Assembly: GCA_964477035.1 (NCBI GenBank) | Contig: CAYZCW010000002.1 | Coordinates: 310,001-374,000 of the forward strand | Source: SLSG01 sp964477035 | Lineage (GTDB): Bacteria; Bacteroidota; Bacteroidia; Bacteroidales; UBA7960 | Reading direction: 5' to 3' | Length of the DNA stretch: 64,000 nt | Part shown: in pieces, positions 54,884 to 63,349 of the stretch | How positions within the stretch are numbered: the stretch's first letter is position 1 | Layout: each line of letters begins with the position of its first letter | The notes under the pieces: model-generated | Database searches by the model: none | What the model saw: the letters and a program-made list of their open reading frames with translations, nothing else | Told to the model about the DNA's origin: nothing | Translations under genes and position numbers: made by a program

Positions 54884-54905
54884 TATGACGTATATTTACG
54901 TCATA
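54884..54905. promoter_or_regulatory. 9+9 bp palindromic operator between OYE and arsM
   Basis: TATGACGTA (54884-54892) and TACGTCATA (54897-54905) form a perfect inverted repeat with a 4-base spacer. It overlaps the expected -33 region of the arsM promoter. The 10-mer ATGACGTATA inside it (54885-54894) recurs at 54810-54819 over the OYE start codon. Confidence 0.6.
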
Positions 54906-54920
54906 ATAGAAAACATCCTT

Positions 54921-54928
54921 TAATTTTG
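54921..54928 (+). promoter_or_regulatory. putative -7 element for arsM
   Basis: TAATTTTG matches TAnnTTTG exactly, 31 bases before the arsM ATG at 54959. The -33 position falls inside the palindrome at 54884-54905. Confidence 0.55.
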
Positions 54929-54958
54929 CCACAGATTTTCCCTTGTGTCACTTATTCA

Positions 54959-55783
54959 ATGCAAACCATGAAAACACAAAAAGACATCAAGCAACTCGTG
55001 AAAGAAAAATACGACGGGATCGCGGCACGCTCCACCCTGGCCGGATCCTCCGGAGGCTGTTGCTCACCGGAAGCAGGCTGCTGCGGGGAGGGAATCTCCA
55101 TGGTGGGAGAACCTTATGAGGATTTGGAAGGCTACCTGAAGGAGGCAGACCTTGCACTGGGATGTGGCATTCCGACAGAATACGCCGGGATCCTTCCGGG
55201 GCATCACGTGCTGGACCTGGGTTCCGGTGCGGGCAACGACTGTTTTGTGGCAAGGACCCTGGTCGGGGCATCGGGACGGGTTGCCGGCCTGGACTTCTCG
55301 CCCATCATGCTGGCAAAAGCAAGAAACAATGCAAAAAAAATGGGGTACGGCAATGTGTTCTTCGTGGAAGGGGATATAGAGGCCATGCCCTTCCCTCGCA
55401 ATGCCTTCGATGTGGTGCTGTCCAATTGCGTGATCAACCTGGTCCCCGACAAGGCCAGGGCCTTTGCAGAAATTTTCCGGGTATTGAAGCCGGGAGGGCA
55501 TTTTTGCATCTCTGATGTGGTGCAACAGGGCGCATTTCCCGAAGCACTCCGGCAGGATGCGGCCTTGTATGCGGGATGCGTGGGGGGGGCCACGGAAAAG
55601 GAGGGCTACCTGCAACTGATAGAGGATACAGGTTTCGTACATGCCACCGTGCACAAAATCCGCAAGATCGAAGTCCCCGAGGGCATCCTGGAGAAACATC
55701 TGGACAAAAACCGGGTGCAGGCATTTCAACAGGCAGATGCAGGCATTTTTTCCATCACCATCAGCGGGTACAAGCCCCTCTGA
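54959..55783 (+). CDS. arsM: arsenite S-adenosylmethionine methyltransferase
   Basis: A 274-residue class I methyltransferase. The SAM motif is HVLDLGSGAGNDCF (about 83-96). The three Cys that bind As(III) in ArsM are all present: Cys69 in LGCGIP, Cys157 in LSNCVIN and Cys207 in YAGCVGG. An N-terminal Cys-rich stretch (GGCCSPEAGCCGEG, 32-45) adds possible metal ligands. It methylates arsenite for detoxification. No ArsR or other ars gene is adjacent. The ATG at 54968 is an alternative start; codons before 54959 lie in the promoter. Confidence 0.92.
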   Translation: MQTMKTQKDIKQLVKEKYDGIAARSTLAGSSGGCCSPEAGCCGEGISMVGEPYEDLEGYLKEADLALGCGIPTEYAGILPGHHVLDLGSGAGNDCFVARTLVGASGRVAGLDFSPIMLAKARNNAKKMGYGNVFFVEGDIEAMPFPRNAFDVVLSNCVINLVPDKARAFAEIFRVLKPGGHFCISDVVQQGAFPEALRQDAALYAGCVGGATEKEGYLQLIEDTGFVHATVHKIRKIEVPEGILEKHLDKNRVQAFQQADAGIFSITISGYKPL

Positions 55784-55872
55784 CGGGAGTCCCCGCCAGG
55801 GTTTACAACAATCCGGCAGCCGCTGCGTTCCATAGAAAACGGGTGCCTTACGACTCCTTTCCTCAAACATCC

Positions 55873-56628
55873 ATGAAGACCAACACATTTTTCAGGCTGC
55901 TGAACCTGGCCCTCGGCATGCTGGTCCTGCCCGCCCATGCGGGCAGCGGGAGCCAGCCCCTCATCCCGTCCGGGCCCATTGCCAACGCAGCCTATGCGGC
56001 TTTGCTGCAGGAGGCAGGCTGGCCGTCCGGACAGCTGAACACCGCAGCGGAAGCCACGTACTTGTCCGACGAGGAAAAGAACCTGATCCTGGCCATGAAC
56101 CTGGTCAGACACGACCCGGCCAGGTATGCCGATGATTTTGTGGCGCCCGCCATCGCCTACTACCGGGGAAGGGAGTACCATTTTCCCGGGAGGAAACATC
56201 CCGTCCTCACGCAGGAGGGGGTGGCTCCCGCCAGGGAACTGTACCGGGAGCTGAAGGCAGCCTCTCCCCTGCCCCTGCTCAGGCCCTCGGAAGGCCTGAG
56301 CCGTGCCGCGAAAAGCCACGCCCTGCACCAGGAGCGCACGGGTGAAACGGGACATGAAGGGCAGGGCGGCCTGCGCGGCCGGGCGGAGCGGGAAGGCCGC
56401 TGGCGGGGACAACTGGCCGAAAACCTGGCCTATAACAATCCTTCGGCCCATGAGGCCGTGCTGGGCCTGCTGATCAACGACGGGGTACCCGGCCGGGGGC
56501 ATCGCCGAAACATCCTGAACGAAAATTTCCATGTGGTGGGAACCGGCAGGACCGGGCACCCCCATTTCCCGGGAGGGGTGCATGTGATCAAATTTGCCAC
56601 CGCCTTTCAGGATGCCCGGTCAAAATAA
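55873..56628 (+). CDS. exported CAP-domain (SCP/PR1-like) protein
   Basis: A 251-residue protein with a signal peptide ending near LPAHAG. The CAP domain (about 65-245) has LILAMNLVRHDPARYADDF, LSRAAKSHALHQERTGETGHEG, QLAENLAYNN and INDGVPGRGHRRNIL, containing the conserved His and Glu. Bacterial CAP proteins are extracellular, of mostly unknown function. It starts 89 bases after arsM and may share its transcript. The start at 55873 (MKTNTFFRLLN) begins the signal peptide. Confidence 0.88.
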   Translation: MKTNTFFRLLNLALGMLVLPAHAGSGSQPLIPSGPIANAAYAALLQEAGWPSGQLNTAAEATYLSDEEKNLILAMNLVRHDPARYADDFVAPAIAYYRGREYHFPGRKHPVLTQEGVAPARELYRELKAASPLPLLRPSEGLSRAAKSHALHQERTGETGHEGQGGLRGRAEREGRWRGQLAENLAYNNPSAHEAVLGLLINDGVPGRGHRRNILNENFHVVGTGRTGHPHFPGGVHVIKFATAFQDARSK

Positions 56629-56633
56629 ATAAA

Positions 56634-56674
56634 GGGGCAGCGGAAAGAGACCAAACTGTCCTTGCCGCTGCCCC
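56634..56674 (-). terminator. terminator of the fasciclin gene
   Basis: GGGGCAGCGG (56634-56643) and CCGCTGCCCC (56665-56674) form a 10-base-pair stem. On the minus strand it is followed by TTTATTTATTTTG, a good tail for the fasciclin transcript; it may also stop the convergent CAP-domain gene. Confidence 0.75.
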
Positions 56675-56709
56675 GGATTTATCCATCCGGACAATCAGTC
56701 GTCGTCTGC

Positions 56710-57758
56710 TTAGTTCACGACCTGCAGGCGGGTCACCTGCCGCTCGTTCCCGGATTGTATCACCACAAAGTACAGGCCCGGGAAAAGGCCGTCCACAGAA
56801 GAGGAATATACATGGGAGCCGGCGGGCAGGACACCCATATCACGGTACGCCATGCGGGTGCCGATCATGGAAATCACCTCCATCTGAACCTGTCCGGCGT
56901 TTCGCATGTCGAAAGCCACCTGGAAGAAATTCTGGGCAGGGTTCGGATAGACATTGACAAACAGGCCGGATCCTGCCACAGGCTCAAAGACGTTGGTCGT
57001 CGGATCTTCCGTGGGGATCAGCACCGCGTCGATCACGTGGACCACCCCGTTGCCGGCCATAAGGTCCGGCAGGATGACCTGCGCCCCGTTGATGAACACA
57101 CCCTCTTCGGTGATGCTCACCGTCACCTCTTCCCCGTTCAGGGTGGTGATGGCCATCCCGTCGCTCAGATCGGTCGACAGGGCCTGGGCTCCCACCACGT
57201 GGTAGAGCAGAATGTCCGTTAACAGACCCTGCGGGTCTTCCAGAAGCGCCTCCACCGTGCCTTCGGGAAGAAGCTCAAAGGCGGCGTCCGTCGGGGCAAA
57301 TACCGTAAAGGGACCTTCCCCCTGCAGCGCCTCCACCAGACCGGCGGCGGTTACCGCGGCAGCCAGGGTCGTGTGCACCTCACTGCCCACGATGATGTCC
57401 ACCACCGTCTCCGGGGTCTCATCCCCGGTGGGGATCAGCACCGCGTCGATCACGTGGACCACCCCGTTGCCGGCCATAAGGTCCGGCAGGATGACCTGCG
57501 CCCCGTTGATGAACACACCCTCTTCGGTGATGCTCACCGTCACCTCTTCCCCGTTCAGGGTGGTGATGGCCATCCCGTCGCTCAGATCGGTCGACAGGGC
57601 CTGGGCTCCCACCACGTGGTAGAGCAGAATGTCCGTTAACAGACCCTGCGGGTCTTCCAGAAGCGCCTCCACCGTGCCTTCGGGAAGAAGCTCAAAGGCG
57701 GCGTCCGTCGGGGCAAATACCGTAAAGGGACCTTCCCCCTGCAGCGCCTCCACCAGAC
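56710..57758 (-). CDS. fasciclin-repeat T9SS protein, C-terminal part
   Basis: The C-terminal piece of a gene interrupted by the assembly gap. It encodes one whole and one incomplete fasciclin (FAS1) domain of 139 residues each, with FTVFAPTDAAFELLPEGT, DILLYHVVGAQALS, NGVVHVIDAVLIPT. The C-terminus is a T9SS type A sorting domain (VNVYPNPAQNFFQVAF ... GLYFVVIQSGNE). FAS1 domains mediate adhesion. The protein should be exported by T9SS to the cell surface. The number of domains in the real gene cannot be known from this assembly. Confidence 0.88.
57011..57427 (-). repeat. 417-base fasciclin repeat unit, copy 1
   Basis: This unit recurs at 57428 with a period of 417 bases (139 codons). Over the 331 bases that can be compared the copies look identical by eye. 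Confidence 0.85.
57428..57758 (-). repeat. 417-base fasciclin repeat unit, copy 2, cut by gap
   Basis: The second copy stops at the N gap after 331 bases. It is identical by eye to the matching part of the first copy. Confidence 0.85.
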
Positions 57759-57858
57759 NNNNNNNNNNNNNNNNNNNNNNNNNNNNNNNNNNNNNNNNNN
57801 NNNNNNNNNNNNNNNNNNNNNNNNNNNNNNNNNNNNNNNNNNNNNNNNNNNNNNNNNN
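57759..57858. other. assembly gap (100 N)
   Basis: Exactly 100 Ns, the usual placeholder for a scaffold gap of unknown length. Sequence on both sides belongs to the same fasciclin repeat, so the gap most likely comes from repeat collapse. Confidence 0.97.
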
Positions 57859-58045
57859 CCGCGGCAGCCAGGGTCGTGTGCACCTCGCTGCCCACGATGA
57901 TGTCCACCACCGTAGTGGAAGGATCACCCTGGATGGATGCAAAAGGTTGTTTTGGAATGGCCACCGCAAGCAAAATAAGCAGTGCAAACTGCAGCGGCTT
58001 GAAAGAAAGGACAATCTGTCCGTAGGTTCGTGTAAAAAGTCTCAT
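57859..58045 (-). CDS. fasciclin-repeat T9SS protein, N-terminal part
   Basis: The start of the same gene on the other side of the gap. From the ATG at 58045 it encodes MRLFTRTYGQIVL, a hydrophobic signal segment (LQFALLILLAVAI) with a cut near PFAS, and the beginning of the first FAS1 domain (VVDIIVGSEVHTTLAAA). The frame relation to the C-terminal part is lost only because the gap length is arbitrary. Confidence 0.8.
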
Positions 58046-58164
58046 AGCAATATGGTTTTGGTTGATACCCCCATACAACATCAAATGATTCCATATTGTT
58101 TAACGTTATTTGAAATTTATTAAACATTTTTTATGTCTTTAACAAAGGCCAGGCAGAGAAAGCC

Positions 58165-58195
58165 TTGATCAATCCGGGCAGAATGGTTATTTTTG
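58165..58195 (+). promoter_or_regulatory. putative promoter of the membrane-protein gene
   Basis: TTG (58165-58167) and TATTTTTG (58188-58195, exact TAnnTTTG) are 20 bases apart. The transcript would begin near 58202, which favours the ATG at 58219. Confidence 0.5.
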
Positions 58196-58218
58196 GGTCC
58201 CATCCGACGAGAAGCTTT

Positions 58219-58839
58219 ATGTTTGAGATGATCTGGATCAAACTGGGGATCCTGCTGACGGGATTCCTGTATGCCGGCTTGCTGCCCTATACCATACGCA
58301 AGGGGATCCGGCATGTGGACATCGACCTTGAAAAATTCACGCTCAGCTTCTTAAGCAATAAGGAATTATACGGGAAGAGATACCGCAGGGCCTACAAACG
58401 GTTGTTGTTTGCAATGGCTTTGATCAATTACGGCTTCTTCTGGCTGCTGTCGGTGTTTTATGACCTCGGGGAGTTCACAGGGTATATGCGGTATATGGAC
58501 TACAGTTTCGCCAGCCTTGCCTTGCTGGCGTTTGTCCCCCACAACATCCATCCTCTCAGTTTCCGGCATTTCGGGCAAAGCTTGCTCAGGGTAATCCACA
58601 ACCTTTTGGCCGTATTGGTGTTCCTGACCATCCCCACCCTGATCATCGCCTTTCAGGCGGCCATACTTGCGGATCAACCCATATTGGGCATCAGCGGAAT
58701 GGTCATTGTCGGGATGGTCATCCTGCTTACCCTGGCCTCCATCATTGCCAGGGGGCTGAATGGTCTGGCAGAGATCGTGTTCATCAACGGCATCGGCCTG
58801 TGGGGCATTTTCGTCACGATCATGACGTTCATTCACTGA
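58219..58839 (+). CDS. multi-helix membrane protein of unknown function
   Basis: A 206-residue protein with about six hydrophobic segments: near residues 5-22 (WIKLGILLTGFLYAGLL), 65-85, 95-115, 130-155, 165-185 and 187-205. A conserved-looking basic stretch (YGKRYRRAYKRLL) follows the first helix. I recognise no family. Upstream in-frame ATGs (58165, 58183) fall in the promoter, so 58219 is used. The last 11 bases overlap the convergent thioesterase gene. Confidence 0.65.
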   Translation: MFEMIWIKLGILLTGFLYAGLLPYTIRKGIRHVDIDLEKFTLSFLSNKELYGKRYRRAYKRLLFAMALINYGFFWLLSVFYDLGEFTGYMRYMDYSFASLALLAFVPHNIHPLSFRHFGQSLLRVIHNLLAVLVFLTIPTLIIAFQAAILADQPILGISGMVIVGMVILLTLASIIARGLNGLAEIVFINGIGLWGIFVTIMTFIH

Positions 58840-59587
58840 CCCATTCCGACCGCAGGGTGCATTTATCCTGTCCGTCGGCAACCCGGATGGCATGCACAAC
58901 CACCAGGCCGCCCTCATGGGACTGCACCTGTGCGAGGGTCTGGATGCTTTCCCCGTAAAGGGTTTCCTTCCTGAAGGCAACCTGCAGCCGGCCCAGCCTG
59001 AACCCTTCGGTCACTTTCTGAGGCAGGGCTTCCAGGGCCCATTCCACGTACTGCACATTGTTGACGTGCCGGTTCACGTCGATGTCCGACTGCCGGACCC
59101 GGAATTCCGTGGCATGGTCTGCATGCACCAGCGGGGGAACGTCCTCCATCCCGGGCCTGGCCTCAGGCTCGCCCCAATGTCCATAGGCCCGTTTCATGTC
59201 GTCACCCACCCGGACGGGCCGCTTGCTGACGGTATTCACGTGCAACCAGGAGGAACCGGCCGTGATCAGCTCCTCCCCTGTTTGGCCAAACACCAGGTAT
59301 TGCCTGAATCCCATGAACCGGTAGACCGAGGTGGGAACGGTCCGGACCAGGACGGTTTCTCCATAGGCTGGAAGCCGGTGCAGCCGGATGTCGAACTGGT
59401 GCAGCATCCAAATGACCCCATGTTCCCTGTAGTAGCCGAAACCAACCCCCATGGCCTCACTCTGCATCAGGGCCATCTCCTCAAAATAGCGCATCAGGGA
59501 GGTCACTTTGAGGCGTTGCCTGTGATCGGTTTCGTAATAGCGGATGCGGTAGCTGTGCTCGAAAGGTTTTCCTGGCATGGCCGGCAA
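58829..59587 (-). CDS. acyl-ACP thioesterase family protein
   Basis: A 252-residue double-hotdog enzyme that releases fatty acids from acyl carrier protein. The first hotdog has YRIRYYETDHRQRLKVTSLMRYFEE and YREHGVIWMLHQFDIRL. The second has RQSDIDVNRHVNNVQYVEWALEALP, with the conserved Asn and His. Homologues are widespread in Bacteroidota. It may start at 59587 or 59578. It is the next gene after secDF but separated by a terminator. Confidence 0.9.
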   Translation of the reverse strand: MPAMPGKPFEHSYRIRYYETDHRQRLKVTSLMRYFEEMALMQSEAMGVGFGYYREHGVIWMLHQFDIRLHRLPAYGETVLVRTVPTSVYRFMGFRQYLVFGQTGEELITAGSSWLHVNTVSKRPVRVGDDMKRAYGHWGEPEARPGMEDVPPLVHADHATEFRVRQSDIDVNRHVNNVQYVEWALEALPQKVTEGFRLGRLQVAFRKETLYGESIQTLAQVQSHEGGLVVVHAIRVADGQDKCTLRSEWVSE

Positions 59588-59598
59588 TCTTTGAAACC

Positions 59599-59632
59599 AG
59601 AGGCCGCCCTGGAACAGTCCCGGGCGGCCTCT
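59599..59632 (-). terminator. terminator after secDF
   Basis: AGAGGCCGCCC (59599-59609) and GGGCGGCCTCT (59622-59632) form a perfect 11-base-pair stem with a 12-base loop, 24 bases after the secDF stop. The following tail (GGTTTC) is weak in T. Confidence 0.6.
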
Positions 59633-59655
59633 GAAAATTCCTTGATGCTTAATGA

Positions 59656-62600
59656 TTATTTATGGTGCTTCTTGATCCTTCGTAACATCAGGTCATAAGC
59701 CACAGGAGCCGCATTGAAAAGGGAGGAATACGTTCCCACGGCAATTCCCACCATCAGGGCAAAGGCGAATCCCCGGATCACTTCCCCTCCGAAAAGGAAG
59801 ATGATGAGCAGCACCGCAATGGTCGTACCGGAAGTATTGAAGGTACGCGACAGGGTGGCATTCAGGGCCGTGTTGATATTGGTCTTCAGGTCCCTCTTGG
59901 GGAATAAGCCCAGGTTCTCACGGATGCGGTCGAAGATGATCACCGTATCGTTGATGGAATAACCGATGATGGTCAGAATGGCCGCAATGAAGGCCTGGTC
60001 GATCTCCATGGTCCATGGCACAATGTTGTGCAACAGGGAATAAAGGGAGAATACGATGATCGAGTCATGGGCCAGGGTGGTTAAACTGCCGACCCCGAAC
60101 TCCCAGCGCTTGAAGCGGACTGCAATGTAGAAGAAAATAATGAACAGGGCCACAATCACACTGATGACGGCACCCACTTTGATGTCGCGCGCCACGGTGG
60201 GTCCCACCTTCTGGGAGCTGAGGCGTCCGATGACCTTTTCTTCGTCGGATGTGAATTCAGCATAGGTGAGCGGGGTATCGAAAAACTCCAGGATGCCTTC
60301 ATAGATCCGGCGCTCGGCAATGGAATCGGCCTCGGCGGTATCGTCCGCGATCATGAAACTGGTGGTGATCTTCACCTGGCTGGTCGGGCCAAAGGTCTTA
60401 ACCTCGGGGGCCTCACCCAGCTCATCGATCAGGGCGGCGCGGATGTCTACCGTATTCACGGGCTGATCAAACCTGACCACATAGGAGCGCCCCCCGGAGA
60501 AATCGACCCCGTAACTGAGACCCCGGACGAAGAAGGAACCGACGCCCAGGATGATCACGGCGGCGGAGATCATGTAAAACTTCTTGCGCACGCCAAGGAA
60601 GTCGAAATTCACTTTGGTAAGCACATCCTTGCTGATCTTGGTATCGAAATGGATGCCGATGTTGCGGTCCATCCAGAAGGTGAAGATCAGCCTGGAAAGG
60701 AAGATCGCGGTAAACAGGGAGCAGATGATCCCGATGATCAGGGTGGTGGCGAATCCCTGGACGGGACCCGATCCGAAAACGTATAGCACGATGCCCGTCA
60801 GAAGGGTGGTGACGTTGCCGTCGACGATGGCCGAGTAGGCATTCTTGTACCCGTCGGCAATGGCCAGCCGCTGCCCCTTGCCTGCGCGCAACTCTTCCAG
60901 GATCCTCTCGTAAATGATCACATTGGCGTCCACCGCCATCCCGAGGGTGAGCACGATCCCGGCGATCCCGGGAAGGGTGAGTACCGCGCCCAGGGAGGCA
61001 AGCACGCCCATGATGAAAAAGATGTTGGCCACCAGGGCCACATCGGCAACCAGCCCGGCCCGGCTGTAATAAATGCCCATATAGATCAGGACCACAATGA
61101 AGGCCAGGGCAAAGGACAAAAAGCCGCTGTTGATGGCTTCACGGCCCAGGGAGGGTCCGACGATGGCTTCCTCCACGATCCTGGCCGGTGCCGGAAGCGA
61201 ACCGGCACGCAGGATGTTGGCAAGGTCCTGGGCTTCCTGGACGGTGAACTGCCCGGTGATCTGGGAACGGCCGCCCGAAATCTCCTGCTGTACGGTGGGA
61301 AATGAATAAACAAAGTCATCCAGCACGATGGCAATGGAGCGGTTGATGTTGTCGGCGGTCATGCGGCGCCAGGTCCTGGCCCCTTCGGTGTTCATGGTCA
61401 TGGTGATCTCCACCTGGCCTGTGGGATTGAAGTCCTGGCGGGCATCCACGATCACGGCTCCGGTCAGGGGGGCCTGCCCGTCGCGGGTGGTTTCCCGGAT
61501 GGCGACCAGCTCATGCAGGTTGTCGGTGCCACGGGCCGGCTTCACGTTCCAGAACAGCTTCATGTTGCGCGGGAACAAGCTGCTCACCTGGGGCTGGCGC
61601 AGCATGCCCATCACCCGGGCGGTGTCCTGCACGGCGGCATAACCGATCACGGGCCCGCGTGCAGGGAACATATTGCCTGTCTCATCCTGTACAAAGGCAG
61701 GGGTCAGGTAGGCAAACAGCGGGTTCTCGCGCACAAAGTCTTCGAACAGGGCGTCATCCTCCAGGTCCAGGTCTCCTGCCACCAGGTCGGCCAGGCTGGG
61801 TTCATCGGTCGTATCCGACACCGTCTCTCCCAAAAGCTCTTCCAGGGAGGCCTGTTCGTCTTCCGGCGCACTTTCCTCCGGCGCCGCCTCTTCCGTCACG
61901 TCACCGGCAGGCTGCTGGTCTCCGGCACGCATGTCGCGCAGGCGGTCGTTGGCCTCCCAGAAATAGTTGTATATCTCGGAAAACTCGTAGGTTTCCCAGA
62001 ATTCCAGCCGGGCCGTGCCCTGCAACAGCCTCCGGACGCGATCCGGCTCCTTGATGCCCGGCAGTTCAACCAGGATGCGGCCAGAGGTGGACAGTTTCTG
62101 GATGTTCGGCTGGGCCACGCCGAACCGGTCGATGCGTGTGCGCAGGATCTGAAATGAACGGTCAACGGCATCATTCACCTCCTGCCGCAGCACCCTGAGC
62201 ACTTCATCGTTGGGGGTGGTTACGGTGATGCGGTCGCGCATCTCCGGGGTGCTGAAAAAGTAGGCCAGGCTGGCGCCGGGATCCACCTCCTCAAACGCCC
62301 TCCCGAAAAGGGAGACGAACTCATCGCGGCTGGTACGCTGCATCTCGATGGCACGGTCCATGGCCGCCTGAAAGGTTTGATCGGTCGTATAGCCAGCCAG
62401 GGCCCGGACGATTTCCGGTACGGAAATCTCCAGGGTCACGTTCATCCCGCCCCGAAGGTCCAGTCCCAGGTTCAGTTCCCGCTCCTTGACCTCACGGAAG
62501 GTGTAGTTGCGGATACCCAGCTTGTAGACCGGCACGTTCATCATGGAGTCCAGATAAAACCGCTCTTCCACCCGACGGATGGAATCGAGCATGGCGGCCT

Positions 62601-62775
62601 GAAGCAGGTCATCGCCGCCGGCCAGGTCCCTCGACTGCTGGACAAACCGTTCCTGCTGTGCATATTCCCGCGCATCGCGCTCCACCTTGCGGGCAAAATA
62701 GGTGAAGGATAGCTGGTAAAGACATACCAATGCAAATGCAATGGCAAAGAAACGTATCAAACCTTTGTTCTGCAT
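59656..62775 (-). CDS. secDF: protein translocase subunit SecDF (fused)
   Basis: A 1039-residue membrane protein joining SecD and SecF, which use the proton gradient to pull exported proteins out of SecYEG. The SecD part has LGLDLRGGMNVTLEI, FGVAQPNIQKLS-type text and the helix cluster GIAGIVLTLGMAVDANVIIYERI. SecF begins near residue 690 with GVDFSGGRSYVVRF and has TIIGYSINDTVIIFDRIREN. An acidic, low-complexity insert (about 290-350, rich in Glu/Asp) lies in the periplasmic region of SecD and is not part of the core. Fusion is normal in Bacteroidota. Confidence 0.96.
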   Translation of the reverse strand: MQNKGLIRFFAIAFALVCLYQLSFTYFARKVERDAREYAQQERFVQQSRDLAGGDDLLQAAMLDSIRRVEERFYLDSMMNVPVYKLGIRNYTFREVKERELNLGLDLRGGMNVTLEISVPEIVRALAGYTTDQTFQAAMDRAIEMQRTSRDEFVSLFGRAFEEVDPGASLAYFFSTPEMRDRITVTTPNDEVLRVLRQEVNDAVDRSFQILRTRIDRFGVAQPNIQKLSTSGRILVELPGIKEPDRVRRLLQGTARLEFWETYEFSEIYNYFWEANDRLRDMRAGDQQPAGDVTEEAAPEESAPEDEQASLEELLGETVSDTTDEPSLADLVAGDLDLEDDALFEDFVRENPLFAYLTPAFVQDETGNMFPARGPVIGYAAVQDTARVMGMLRQPQVSSLFPRNMKLFWNVKPARGTDNLHELVAIRETTRDGQAPLTGAVIVDARQDFNPTGQVEITMTMNTEGARTWRRMTADNINRSIAIVLDDFVYSFPTVQQEISGGRSQITGQFTVQEAQDLANILRAGSLPAPARIVEEAIVGPSLGREAINSGFLSFALAFIVVLIYMGIYYSRAGLVADVALVANIFFIMGVLASLGAVLTLPGIAGIVLTLGMAVDANVIIYERILEELRAGKGQRLAIADGYKNAYSAIVDGNVTTLLTGIVLYVFGSGPVQGFATTLIIGIICSLFTAIFLSRLIFTFWMDRNIGIHFDTKISKDVLTKVNFDFLGVRKKFYMISAAVIILGVGSFFVRGLSYGVDFSGGRSYVVRFDQPVNTVDIRAALIDELGEAPEVKTFGPTSQVKITTSFMIADDTAEADSIAERRIYEGILEFFDTPLTYAEFTSDEEKVIGRLSSQKVGPTVARDIKVGAVISVIVALFIIFFYIAVRFKRWEFGVGSLTTLAHDSIIVFSLYSLLHNIVPWTMEIDQAFIAAILTIIGYSINDTVIIFDRIRENLGLFPKRDLKTNINTALNATLSRTFNTSGTTIAVLLIIFLFGGEVIRGFAFALMVGIAVGTYSSLFNAAPVAYDLMLRRIKKHHK

Positions 62776-62801
62776 ATTGTTGGAGTTTTTGAAAACGACC
62801 G

Positions 62802-62809
62802 CAAAGTTA
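62802..62809 (-). promoter_or_regulatory. putative -7 element for secDF
   Basis: Minus-strand TAACTTTG matches TAnnTTTG exactly, 27 bases before the secDF ATG. An 11+11 base inverted repeat directly abuts it. Confidence 0.5.
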
Positions 62810-62841
62810 GTTGATTTTTTTTTGAATGGGAAAAAATCAAC
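62810..62841. repeat. AT-rich 11+11 bp inverted repeat upstream of secDF
   Basis: GTTGATTTTTT (62810-62820) and AAAAAATCAAC (62831-62841) are perfectly complementary around a 10-base loop. It occupies the -33 region of the secDF promoter and lies just after the retropepsin-like gene's stop. It could be an operator, or a weak terminator of that gene, although no T tract follows. Confidence 0.6.
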
Positions 62842-62862
62842 CCCCTTTTTGTCGTCTCATTA

Positions 62863-63297
62863 TTAATTGTTTACGATTAACTGCCGGCTCAGGCAATCAA
62901 TCACGGCCCGCATTTTAAGCAGGAGGTCACAGCCCAGGACCATGTCAATCCGGGGCAGGTCAAACAAGGCGTAGGAGTGGTTGATAGAGGCCAGATCGAT
63001 TACCACCAACTCCTCCTGACTGAGGGCCACCGGACCGAAATCAATCCGTTCCACCCTGGTGAAGAGTGTCTCCAGCTTTTCGGCTCCCAGTCCGGAAAAA
63101 AACTTGTTGTAAGGAGTCAGCATGGGGTCCTGCATATAATGATGAACCCGGTTGCGGTCCAGGATGGTCCGGGAGGCCCCTGTATCCAGCAGCGCATTGG
63201 CATGCAATCCGTTCAGGCGGACCTTCAGCATCAGATGGTACCCTTTGCGGTCTATATGGATCAGCTGCAGGGGCAGGATGGCCTTCATGGTACTCAT
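62863..63297 (-). CDS. retropepsin-like aspartic protease domain protein
   Basis: A 144-residue protein with one clan AA aspartic protease fold. The active-site motif is ALLDTGASRTILD (Asp38-Thr39-Gly40). The second hydrophobic-hydrophobic-Gly motif is DMVLGCDLL near residue 120. With a single Asp site it would work as a dimer. No signal peptide or membrane segment is seen. Bacterial relatives are mostly uncharacterised. Starts at 63297 or 63288 are possible; the longer frame reads through the promoter at 63350. Confidence 0.8.
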   Translation of the reverse strand: MSTMKAILPLQLIHIDRKGYHLMLKVRLNGLHANALLDTGASRTILDRNRVHHYMQDPMLTPYNKFFSGLGAEKLETLFTRVERIDFGPVALSQEELVVIDLASINHSYALFDLPRIDMVLGCDLLLKMRAVIDCLSRQLIVNN

Positions 63298-63349
63298 GGT
63301 GTCGGTGATTGGGACCGGTTCTGACCTGGTCGCCCGGGACGGTCCCGGA

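Noticed and set aside
57011..57858. CRISPR array or mobile element at the repeats
   Set aside because: The repeat is 417 bases, in frame and encodes FAS1 domains; it is a protein repeat, not an array or an insertion sequence.
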